Below, one piece after another: positions 1-5,978 of a stretch of DNA of 7,928 nt. The DNA is taken from positions 1-7,928 of the forward strand of contig JAFGSU010000258.1 of assembly GCA_016934435.1 (NCBI GenBank), given 5' to 3'. The first letter of the stretch is position 1. Every line of letters starts with the position of its first letter. The DNA is from Candidatus Zhuqueibacterota bacterium (GTDB lineage: Bacteria > Zhuqueibacterota > Zhuqueibacteria > Residuimicrobiales > Residuimicrobiaceae). The position numbers and the translations under genes were made by a program. The notes below the pieces were generated by a model that did no database searches, was not told where the DNA came from, and saw nothing but the letters and a program-made list of their open reading frames with translations.

Positions 1-71
1 CCGATTTCAGCAAAATGGAAGAGGTATTTGTGATCAAAAAGGCCCCGATGAAAATTTCGGTTTTACCATGA
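1..71 (+). CDS. mreC: MreC, C-terminal end (partial, cut by window start)
   Basis: This is the last 22 codons of a gene entering from the left, read from base 3 to the TGA at 69-71. The peptide begins DFSKMEEVFVIKK and ends KISVLP. An aromatic residue followed by a 'leu/met-E-E-V-F-V-I' strand is the usual end of the MreC beta-barrel domain. MreC is a periplasmic, inner-membrane-anchored scaffold that links MreB filaments to PBP2 and RodA. The identification rests on this short tail plus position: its stop codon overlaps the mreD start (ATGA, 68-71), which implies translational coupling, and mreD, mrdA and rodA follow in the classical order. The tail alone would be too short to name the gene; the context makes the call fairly safe. 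Confidence 0.8.
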   Translation, partial: DFSKMEEVFVIKKAPMKISVLP

Positions 72-571
72 AATATCTGTTCTACATTGTATTTTTACTG
101 GCTGCGATTGTTTTTCAATGGGTGGCCGGCGATCTGATCGCCATAAGCGGCGTGGTCCCCGATCTCACCCTTATTGTGATCTGTTCGATCAGTCTTCTGG
201 AGGGACGCGCCCGAGGCACGGTCTGGGGATGGGTGGTTGGCTTGATCGAGGACCTGCTTGGCAGCGGTCTGATTGGCGCGCTGGCGTTTTCGCGCGCCAT
301 TGTCGCTTTTCTCGCCGGAACCGTTTTACATTTTCGCAGTGTTCAAAATATTGTCAGCGCCGCCGTGGTGGTGGGCACTCTTTCGCTGTTGAATAATACA
401 TTTATTTTTATCTTTCATCTGCCGGGCGGCGCCAATCTCATGATGGGTATTCTGATGCAGATATTTTTTCCGTCTCTCTATACGATCGTATTTGCCGTCT
501 TGATGTTCGCCATCATACCCGAGTCCATCTGGGAGAAGATTTACAAGACCGAATCCATTCCTTTTGGCTGA
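68..571 (+). CDS. mreD: Rod shape-determining protein MreD
   Basis: The product is a 167-residue, strongly hydrophobic protein with about five predicted membrane segments, beginning MKYLFYIVFLLAAIVF. Typical MreD features are visible: a PDLTLI segment near residue 32, where the second helix starts, and a GWVVGLIEDLLG motif near residues 54-65, matching the family's 'G..xGL..D' loop. Length is normal for the family (about 160-170). MreD is an inner-membrane partner of MreC in the elongasome; its exact biochemical role is not established. The start is fixed by the 4-base overlap with the mreC stop. There is no good Shine-Dalgarno, so translation probably depends on ribosomes finishing mreC. A 125-base gap to the next chosen start follows, with no terminator or convincing promoter in it. 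Confidence 0.9.
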   Translation: MKYLFYIVFLLAAIVFQWVAGDLIAISGVVPDLTLIVICSISLLEGRARGTVWGWVVGLIEDLLGSGLIGALAFSRAIVAFLAGTVLHFRSVQNIVSAAVVVGTLSLLNNTFIFIFHLPGGANLMMGILMQIFFPSLYTIVFAVLMFAIIPESIWEKIYKTESIPFG

Positions 572-696
572 TCGAAATAATTGGACACCGATTCGGCGCC
601 TGCAGGTTCATCGCGTAACCCTATAGGTAGCGCATTTGCAATTCCGTTCACCAATTAACACCGAATTTGAGTTGGAATCTGAGGCCATTTATCGCC

Positions 697-2496
697 ATGT
701 TTTTTCTGGATCGTAAATCGCGCATATTTGTTGCGCTCATCTTTCTTTCCTTTATCATTCTTGCCGTACAGCTGTTGCGATTGCAGATCGTTCAGCGTGA
801 AAAGTACATCGAGCATTCGGAAAAGAATCGGGTGCGGCGGGTACGGCTTTTGCCGCCTCGCGGCATTATCTACGACCGCAGCGGCCGGGTTCTGGTTGAT
901 AACCATCCTGTGTATGCCCTGAGCGCCATTCCCTACCAGTGCAGGAACGACGACAAAATATTGCAGTTCTTATCCACCGTGTTGCACGAGCCCCCGTCTG
1001 CGATCAAGCAGCGTTTTCGGACGGCGGAGAATCCGTTTTCGCCGTTTAAGTTGTGCCGTAACATCGATTACAGCACACTGGTATTGGTGGAGGAACACAG
1101 GATGGATTTGCCGGGCGTGGAATATGAAATCGAGGCGCGACGAGTATATCCCAGCGGCATCAAGGCGCCGCATGTGTTCGGTTATCTCGGAGAAATAACC
1201 AAGGAGGAGCTCAAAAAACGTCAGCCGGAAGGTCTGATGCAGGGCGATCTGGTGGGAAAAAAAGGTCTGGAGCGAATGTATGACCGCGATTTACGCGGCT
1301 CCACCGGCTATGATTATGTTGAAGTGGATGCCTATGGCCGAAAAATTAAGGATTTGATTGCAGAAGGCGAAAAGCCGCCGATTCGCGGCCGTGATTTTTA
1401 TCTGACCATGGATGCAACGCTGCAGGTGCAGGCGGAATCCCTTTTTGTCGATAAGCGAGGCGGGGTGGTCATGCTGGATGTGCGCGACGGCGGGGTGCTG
1501 GTGCTTTGCAGCAAGCCGGATTTCGATCCGGAGCTGTTTACCACCACTTTGAGCGCGGAGGCATGGCAAAATCTTGTCAATGATCCGGCCAAACCGTTGT
1601 ACGATCGCATGATTCAGAGTTTATATCCTCCCGGTTCCACTTTTAAAATGATCGTGGCAGCTGCCGCCCTGGAAACACAGGATTATGATCCGAACACCAC
1701 GGCTATTTGTAACGGGGCAGCCATTTTTGGCGGCCGTGTCTTTAATTGCTGGTACGGAGAGGGGCACGGCAGCCTGAACCTTTATGATGCATTCAGGGTC
1801 TCCTGCAATGTCTATTTCTACCATCTGAGCCTGGGCGTGCGTGTGAATGACTGGGCCGAATGCAGCAGACGATTTGGATTCGGCAGTCCCACGGGCATTG
1901 ATTTGCCCGGTGAAGAAAAAGGCATTGTCCCTGACAGCGTCTATCTGGATCACATGTTCGGCAGAAATGGCTGGAATAACGGCATGATGCTCAATCTGGG
2001 AATCGGCCAGGGCGATTTATTGGTGACACCGATCCAGATGGCGCAATTTGCCATGATACTTGCCAACCGCGGCGTCTATTTCCCACCGCATCTGGTTAGC
2101 AAAATTCACGATCCCAAACAACAGCGATTTTTTCGCCAGGATATCATCCGGCGGGCGGTTTCGGGTATTTCGCAGCAGACTTTTGATACGATTCTGGATG
2201 GCATGTATCGTTGTGTTAATGAGGCGGGAGGAACAGGCGCACGCTGCCGTTTGCACGATGTCGTGGTGGTCGGTAAAACCGGTACGGCACAAAACCCGCA
2301 TGGTGAAGATCATGCCTGGTTCATCGGATTTGCGCCCTATGAAGAACCGGAGGTGGCCATCTGCGTCCTGGTGGAAAACGGCGGCGGCGGGGGCGCTACG
2401 GCCGCACCCATCGCTGCGACCATGCTGAGGCAATATTTTTCAGACGCAATCAAGTCCGATTCGATAGTAAAGCAGGCGCAGGCCATAACGCCGTAA
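697..2496 (+). CDS. mrdA: Penicillin-binding protein 2 (elongasome D,D-transpeptidase)
   Basis: This class B PBP crosslinks peptidoglycan during side-wall elongation as RodA's partner. Numbering from ATG 697 (599 aa), it has a short cytoplasmic tail, one membrane anchor (about 9-28), and a pedestal/dimerisation domain starting at R55-GIIYDR and running to about 225. The transpeptidase domain follows. Its active-site motifs are all present: S314-T-F-K, S369-C-N and K527-T-G. C338, C351, H357 and C370 have the spacing of the zinc site described in Acinetobacter PBP2. Length is near the usual 600-640. An in-frame TTG at 667 would add 10 residues, but it has no Shine-Dalgarno. ATG 697 has GAGG at 681-684 (12-base spacing, rather long), and MFFLDRKSRI is a natural N-terminus. 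The start remains somewhat uncertain. Confidence 0.95.
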   Translation: MFFLDRKSRIFVALIFLSFIILAVQLLRLQIVQREKYIEHSEKNRVRRVRLLPPRGIIYDRSGRVLVDNHPVYALSAIPYQCRNDDKILQFLSTVLHEPPSAIKQRFRTAENPFSPFKLCRNIDYSTLVLVEEHRMDLPGVEYEIEARRVYPSGIKAPHVFGYLGEITKEELKKRQPEGLMQGDLVGKKGLERMYDRDLRGSTGYDYVEVDAYGRKIKDLIAEGEKPPIRGRDFYLTMDATLQVQAESLFVDKRGGVVMLDVRDGGVLVLCSKPDFDPELFTTTLSAEAWQNLVNDPAKPLYDRMIQSLYPPGSTFKMIVAAAALETQDYDPNTTAICNGAAIFGGRVFNCWYGEGHGSLNLYDAFRVSCNVYFYHLSLGVRVNDWAECSRRFGFGSPTGIDLPGEEKGIVPDSVYLDHMFGRNGWNNGMMLNLGIGQGDLLVTPIQMAQFAMILANRGVYFPPHLVSKIHDPKQQRFFRQDIIRRAVSGISQQTFDTILDGMYRCVNEAGGTGARCRLHDVVVVGKTGTAQNPHGEDHAWFIGFAPYEEPEVAICVLVENGGGGGATAAPIAATMLRQYFSDAIKSDSIVKQAQAITP

Positions 2497-2601
2497 TCTG
2501 GTTTGGCAGCGGCCAAGTTCCCGGAGCCCAACAACCGGAGACGAGATGCCCTGAATCGGACAGGACTTGATAAACTACGGCCAAAATATATTGAGTATAT
2601 T

Positions 2602-3825
2602 ATGTTACGGGAGATAAATAAGGTTCAGGTGGATTGGGTGATTCTGGGCTGTATTTTGCTTTTTTCGCTTTACAGTCTGATGGCGGTATACAGCGCCACA
2701 TACAGCGCCGATCTGCCACAGGTGCAGCAAAATTTTAACAAACAGGTCGTCTGGATTATACTCGGGCTGGTCGTCTTTTTTGTTCTTTCTTATATTCCAT
2801 TGAATGTTATTTTTACCCTGACGTATTTTGCATACGGGATTATGATTTTTCTCATTCTGATTCTGGATATCTTTGGCCCGGCCGGCGGTGGGGCGCGACG
2901 GTGGTTTGAACTGGGCGGACTAAAGTTTCAGCCATCCGAATTTATGAAGCCCATACTGGTCCTGGCGCTGGCGCGGTATCTGACACCGGAACAACATACA
3001 CCCAATAAAATTCGCCATCTGGCGGTAGCCTTTATGCTGGTATTGCTGCCGTTCGTTCTGGTCCTCAAGCAGCCGGACCTGGGAACGTCGCTGGTTTATA
3101 TGGCGGCGCTCATACCGGTACTGTATTGGCGTAATCTGAGTGCTTTTATCATTTTTGTCATCTGTTCGCCGGCGATTTCGTTTATCGCGTCATTCAATTA
3201 TTACACATTTTTTGCCGTCATTGCCATAATAACCGTTGTGCTGCACCTGGCCAAACGCGGCAAACTGGTCGGCTGGACGATTTTCACCGTAAATATCATG
3301 GTTGGATTGCTGGCGCCCGTGGTGTGGAATCGGTTGCACGCCTATCAACAGCAACGCATATTCACGTTTCTGGGTCTGGTATCCGATCCCCAGGGTGTGG
3401 GCTACCAGATTATCCAATCTATCGTGGCCATCGGTTCCGGCGGATTTTGGGGTAAAGGCTTGCTGCAGGGCACTCAGACCCAGCTGCGCTTTTTGCCAGC
3501 GCAGCACACGGATTTCATTTTTTCGGTGCTCGCGGAGGAGTGGGGATTTTTCGGCTCGATGTTGATCCTCGCTACCTTTCTGATTTTTCTGACCCGCGGT
3601 ATCCGGATTGCCTCGTACGTGGATTATCGTTTCGCCAGTCTGACCGTCATCGGCCTGGTGACGATCATCGCATTTCAGTGTATCATTAACCTGGGCATGA
3701 CCATGGGGGTCATGCCGGTTACGGGGGTTCCTTTGCCGTTTATCAGTTATGGCGGTTCGGCCATGCTCACCAACATGTTCATGGCGGGAGTCATATCCAG
3801 GGCCGCGAAAGAACGTTATCTTTAA
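2602..3825 (+). CDS. rodA: RodA, SEDS peptidoglycan glycosyltransferase
   Basis: This polytopic membrane enzyme polymerises lipid II into glycan strands and works with PBP2, encoded just upstream. Numbering from ATG 2602 (407 aa), the SEDS signatures are present: G-G-A-R99-R-W near residues 97-101, Q110-P-S-E, Q-P-D159-LGTS, and FLPAQHTD304FIF, whose Asp corresponds to the essential extracellular-loop Asp of RodA (D262 in E. coli, as I recall). The C-terminus has the usual PFISYGGSAM. The protein is longer than E. coli RodA (370). Most of the excess lies between residues 177 and 252, where two extra hydrophobic stretches occur. An in-frame TTG at 2503 would add a polar 33-residue tail (AAAKFPEPNN...) unlike RodA; I prefer ATG 2602 although its ribosome binding site is weak. 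Confidence 0.93.
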   Translation: MLREINKVQVDWVILGCILLFSLYSLMAVYSATYSADLPQVQQNFNKQVVWIILGLVVFFVLSYIPLNVIFTLTYFAYGIMIFLILILDIFGPAGGGARRWFELGGLKFQPSEFMKPILVLALARYLTPEQHTPNKIRHLAVAFMLVLLPFVLVLKQPDLGTSLVYMAALIPVLYWRNLSAFIIFVICSPAISFIASFNYYTFFAVIAIITVVLHLAKRGKLVGWTIFTVNIMVGLLAPVVWNRLHAYQQQRIFTFLGLVSDPQGVGYQIIQSIVAIGSGGFWGKGLLQGTQTQLRFLPAQHTDFIFSVLAEEWGFFGSMLILATFLIFLTRGIRIASYVDYRFASLTVIGLVTIIAFQCIINLGMTMGVMPVTGVPLPFISYGGSAMLTNMFMAGVISRAAKERYL

Positions 3826-3836
3826 CCCTACTTTAT

Positions 3837-3841
3837 GGAGG
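3837..3841 (+). promoter_or_regulatory. Shine-Dalgarno of lgt (decides the start)
   Basis: GGAGG sits 5 bases before ATG 3847. An ATG at 3835 overlaps this motif and would add only MEEQ, so the Shine-Dalgarno favours the start at 3847. It lies 11 bases after the rodA stop, which suggests that lgt is read from the same mRNA. Confidence 0.8.
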
Positions 3842-3846
3842 AACAA

Positions 3847-4659
3847 ATGCATCCGGTATTATTTAAATTTGGCAGTTTTGAGTTGCGGTCGTACGGTTTG
3901 ATGCTGGCCATCTCTTTTATCCTCGGTATTTATATTGCGGTCAGGCGCGCAAAGGCTCGTAATATTGATGGCGATAGAATCATGGATCTATCGGTGGTAG
4001 TCATTATTGCCTCCATCGTCGGCGCCCGGCTGCTGTATGTTCTTTTTCACCTTGAAGAGTTCGCCGGTCATTGGACGGACACCTTCAATCCGTTCCAGAG
4101 CTCCGGTCAGGTAGGGATTGCCGGGCTGACGATGCTCGGCGGCGTCGTGCTGGCGGTCATTTCGGCCCTCGTTTATCTCAGGATTAAAAAGCTGCCCATG
4201 TTGCGCATTGCCGATATTGTGATCCCGGTTTTTTTCCTCGGCGAAGCCATCACCCGTGTCGGTTGTTATCTCAATGGGTGCTGTTTTGGCACACCCTGTG
4301 AACATGGGATATTTTGTGTCACTTTTCCGCCCGAAAGCGCTGCCGGCAGCATTTTCCAAAATGTTCCCCTGCATCCGGCTCAATTATACTCCTCCTTTTA
4401 TGCGCTGGCGATGTTTGTGGTCATGATGGTCCTGGACCGTAGACGCTATTACGATGGCTTTCTGTTTTATCTATTTTTTGTGTTGTACGGCATCGGCCGC
4501 CTGATCATTGATTTCTTCCGTTACTACGAATCATCCATGGTGGTGGCGACGATTTCCGGCACGCCGATCAGTCTGAATCAGGTCATCAGCCTGGGTTTTA
4601 TCATTGTGGGTATCGGCCTGTTGGTCTGGCAGGGCCGAAAACAAAAGGCAGTGCGGTGA
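3847..4659 (+). CDS. lgt: Prolipoprotein diacylglyceryl transferase
   Basis: Lgt transfers a diacylglyceryl group from phosphatidylglycerol to the lipobox cysteine of prolipoproteins in the inner membrane, the first step of lipoprotein maturation. From ATG 3847 the protein has 270 residues with about seven membrane helices. It opens with the family's start (MHPVLFKFGSFELRSYGLM). The Lgt signature appears in its Cys-rich version, R137-V-G-C-Y-L-N-G-C-C-F-G, where R137 matches E. coli R143. R218 and R225 in YGIGRLIIDFFR match E. coli R239 and R246, with the same 7-residue spacing. HPAQLYSSFYAL is also typical. Oddly, the residue before the G-G of the catalytic-loop 'HGG' (E. coli H103) is L97. 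The gene lies 21 bases after rodA, so it is likely the last gene of the elongasome transcript. It is followed by a lipoprotein gene. Confidence 0.95.
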   Translation: MHPVLFKFGSFELRSYGLMLAISFILGIYIAVRRAKARNIDGDRIMDLSVVVIIASIVGARLLYVLFHLEEFAGHWTDTFNPFQSSGQVGIAGLTMLGGVVLAVISALVYLRIKKLPMLRIADIVIPVFFLGEAITRVGCYLNGCCFGTPCEHGIFCVTFPPESAAGSIFQNVPLHPAQLYSSFYALAMFVVMMVLDRRRYYDGFLFYLFFVLYGIGRLIIDFFRYYESSMVVATISGTPISLNQVISLGFIIVGIGLLVWQGRKQKAVR

Positions 4660-4692
4660 AAATCCTTACAGGGCAAATCGATAAAATAGTAC

Positions 4693-4719
4693 TTGACTTT
4701 TTATTGCGACTGTGATAAC
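4693..4719 (+). promoter_or_regulatory. Probable sigma70-type promoter of the TPR lipoprotein gene
   Basis: A TTGACT hexamer (4693-4698, 5 of 6 to the -35 consensus) is followed 15 bases later by GATAAC (4714-4719, 4 of 6 to the -10), preceded by TG one base upstream (4711-4712) as in an extended -10. It lies about 90 bases before the ATG at 4809, in a locally AT-rich stretch after lgt. The 15-base spacer is short but tolerated with an extended -10. It implies the lipoprotein gene can be transcribed separately from the elongasome genes; I see no terminator between lgt and this site, so read-through is also possible. Confidence 0.5.
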
Positions 4720-4796
4720 TTGAATTAATAGAATAATGATTTTCATCCATCAGGCAGTCTGCCGCACCATCCCATATGGCCGAGAAATTAAAATAT

Positions 4797-4803
4797 GAGG
4801 AGA
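4797..4803 (+). promoter_or_regulatory. Shine-Dalgarno of the TPR lipoprotein gene (decides the start)
   Basis: GAGGAGA lies 5 bases before ATG 4809. An upstream in-frame ATG at 4776 has no such site and would put 11 charged residues ahead of the signal peptide, so 4809 is preferred. Confidence 0.8.
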
Positions 4804-4808
4804 ATTTT

Positions 4809-5621
4809 ATGAAGACTAGAAATATACTGGCCGGTTGCGCCCTTGTCGTCTTGCTCTTCATTGGTTTGTGGCTCAACGGCTGTGCCGGATCCAGAAATGA
4901 CCGACTGGAAAATGAGACGGCAGCTCTTTCCGGATTCCCGGGAGATGAAGTGGACCAGGAGGCAGATACCGTAAAAAGTGAGTCGGATGAAGATGAAGTG
5001 ATGCGCTTATTAGGCCTGGTGAAACAGGATGAGGCCCAACAATCCGCCACGGAAGCATCCACGGCCGAAACCGGGGCGGACACTGAGAATCTGCAGTCGC
5101 AGAGCCAGCAATTAGAGGCGGAATTGCAGCAAAAGAATCTGGAGATTGCCAACCTGCGAGCGGAAGTGGCGGAACGAGATCGCCGGATCGCCGAACTGGA
5201 ATCGGAAATGGATAAGCCTGAGGATACCGCCCGGGCTAAAGTACGCAGCACCGGCACCTATAAGGAGCGCTATAATTATGCGCGCTCGCTCTATGAGGCA
5301 AAAAAATACAACCAGGCTTTGCAAGAATTTTCCGCGCTGCTGGCCAGCGATATAAACAACGAGTTGTCCGATAATGCCCAATACTGGATCGGCGAGTGCT
5401 ATTATGGACTGCGCGCCTATAATCAAGCCATCATAGAGTTTGAAAAAGTGTTCACCTTTAATCGTTCCGATAAGTATGACGATGCACAGTTAAAGCTCGG
5501 CTATTGTTATCTGCGCATCGGCAACGTGGAAAAGGCCAGGTCGGAATTGAACAAACTTATCACCAATTATCCCGATAGTGAGTTCGTCAGCAAAGCGCAG
5601 CACTATTTGCAGCAACTGTAG
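4809..5621 (+). CDS. CpoB/YbgF-like lipoprotein with coiled coil and C-terminal TPR repeats
   Basis: From ATG 4809 the protein has 270 residues. A lipoprotein signal peptide runs from MKTRN through a hydrophobic core to L-N-G-C25; Ala follows the Cys, with no Asp at +2, so outer-membrane sorting is expected. Next come an acidic, low-complexity segment (about 26-90) with a short hydrophobic patch, DEVMRLLGLV (62-71), a Gln/Glu/Leu-rich coiled coil (about 92-136), and three TPR units (about 151-186, 187-222, 223-259) of the type ending in NYPDSEF. This coiled coil plus TPR arrangement is that of CpoB/YbgF, the Tol-Pal-associated factor that coordinates wall synthesis with the outer membrane. 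E. coli CpoB is soluble and periplasmic, whereas this one would be lipid-anchored. No tol-pal genes are in view, so the functional assignment is by architecture only. It is a likely substrate of the Lgt encoded immediately upstream. Confidence 0.82.
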   Translation: MKTRNILAGCALVVLLFIGLWLNGCAGSRNDRLENETAALSGFPGDEVDQEADTVKSESDEDEVMRLLGLVKQDEAQQSATEASTAETGADTENLQSQSQQLEAELQQKNLEIANLRAEVAERDRRIAELESEMDKPEDTARAKVRSTGTYKERYNYARSLYEAKKYNQALQEFSALLASDINNELSDNAQYWIGECYYGLRAYNQAIIEFEKVFTFNRSDKYDDAQLKLGYCYLRIGNVEKARSELNKLITNYPDSEFVSKAQHYLQQL

Positions 5622-5766
5622 ACCGCTTTGTTTGATTTAATAAAATTTCACTTTGTTAGTTTTCAGAAATCTTGGTTTTGATCAAACGAGTGCTGCAATA
5701 TTAAAAAATGCTTTATTCTCAATTGCTAACAGGGGCACACCCATCCCGCTGCCGCGTAAACGTAAC

Positions 5767-5794
5767 AAGGGCGATTTTTGTCGCCCTTTTTTTT
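5767..5794 (+). terminator. Intrinsic (Rho-independent) terminator
   Basis: AAGGGCGA (5767-5774) pairs perfectly with TCGCCCTT (5781-5788) around a 6-base loop (TTTTTG), giving an 8-bp GC-containing stem that runs directly into a T-tract continuing to 5794. It ends transcripts on the + strand, 145 bases after the lipoprotein stop codon, and separates that gene from glgA. The A-run needed for strong bidirectional function is short, so + strand use is the main expectation. Confidence 0.93.
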
Positions 5795-5858
5795 ATTTGC
5801 ATTTCTCATGAATTTTTAATAATTTAATAAGAATATTTAATATCGCCATTTCACAGCA

Positions 5859-5960
5859 ATGCCGATCTGCGGGCAAACGGATGGTTCGCGACCTATGACC
5901 GGACGGTGTGCCGGCAAAAGGAAGCATGGTTGTGAATTTCCGAGCATTTCAACTAAATAA
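5859..5960 (+). CDS. Doubtful 33-codon ORF in the glgA leader
   Basis: ATG 5859 to TAA 5958-5960 encodes 33 residues beginning MPICGQTDGSRPMTGR and containing three Cys and many basic residues. It stops 18 bases before glgA, in the same frame, and so could be a leader peptide. Against it, there is no Shine-Dalgarno, no recognisable family, and composition that looks like structured non-coding sequence. I list it only because it fills the GC-rich leader; it is more likely not a gene. Confidence 0.15.
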   Translation: MPICGQTDGSRPMTGRCAGKRKHGCEFPSISTK

Positions 5961-5978
5961 CTACAAGGCAGAAGTAGC

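Larger units (their letters stand above)
5622..5978. other. Intergenic region between the lipoprotein gene and glgA
   Basis: These 357 bases have no well-supported gene. The first part (5622-5766) is AT-rich apart from a GC-rich patch at about 5732-5760, and ends at the intrinsic terminator at 5767-5794. It is either a long 3' UTR of the lipoprotein mRNA or could include a small RNA that uses the terminator. A very AT-rich stretch (about 5795-5850) follows and is the best place for a glgA promoter, but I find no convincing -35/-10 pair. A GC-richer leader (about 5853-5945) then precedes glgA, with several short self-complementary pairs (TGCC 5860-5863 with GGCA 5872-5875; CCGG twice near 5902 and 5914). 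I could not match it to a known riboswitch. Confidence 0.6.

Noticed and set aside
581..609. Promoter in the mreD-mrdA gap starting with TTGGAC
   Set aside because: No -10-like hexamer lies at the right distance (AGGTTC at 17 bp spacing); other pairings in the gap are equally poor.
3190..3852. 220-codon open frame on the - strand opposite rodA and the start of lgt
   Set aside because: Its product is rich in His, Gln, Arg and Asp with no recognisable domain and lies antisense to a well-supported rodA; it is a shadow of rodA's codon bias.
4753..4763. GGCAG-T-CTGCC inverted repeat in the lipoprotein 5' UTR
   Set aside because: The stem has only 5 bp with a 1-base gap, so it cannot form an RNA hairpin and is too short to argue for an operator without a second site.
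4601..5257. 218-codon open frame on the - strand opposite the lgt end and the lipoprotein gene
   Set aside because: The Ser/Arg-rich translation is the antisense of the Glu/Ala/Ser-rich linker and coiled coil. No Shine-Dalgarno or family is evident.
5677..5686. Perfect 10-bp palindrome TTTGATCAAA as an operator
   Set aside because: Several such palindromes are expected by chance in 8 kb, and it lies downstream of a gene rather than at a clear promoter.
5731..5760. Resemblance to 5S rRNA (CACACCCATCCCG)
   Set aside because: Only about 13 bases are similar; there is no 120-base 5S structure and no rRNA neighbours.
5897..5960. Cobalamin-riboswitch-like string (GGTG, AAAAGG, GGTTG, CC..GC, CAACT)
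   Set aside because: The resemblance is loose, the CCCGC core is absent, and glgA begins about 20 bases later, leaving no room for the rest of the aptamer or an expression platform. glgA is also not a usual B12-controlled gene.
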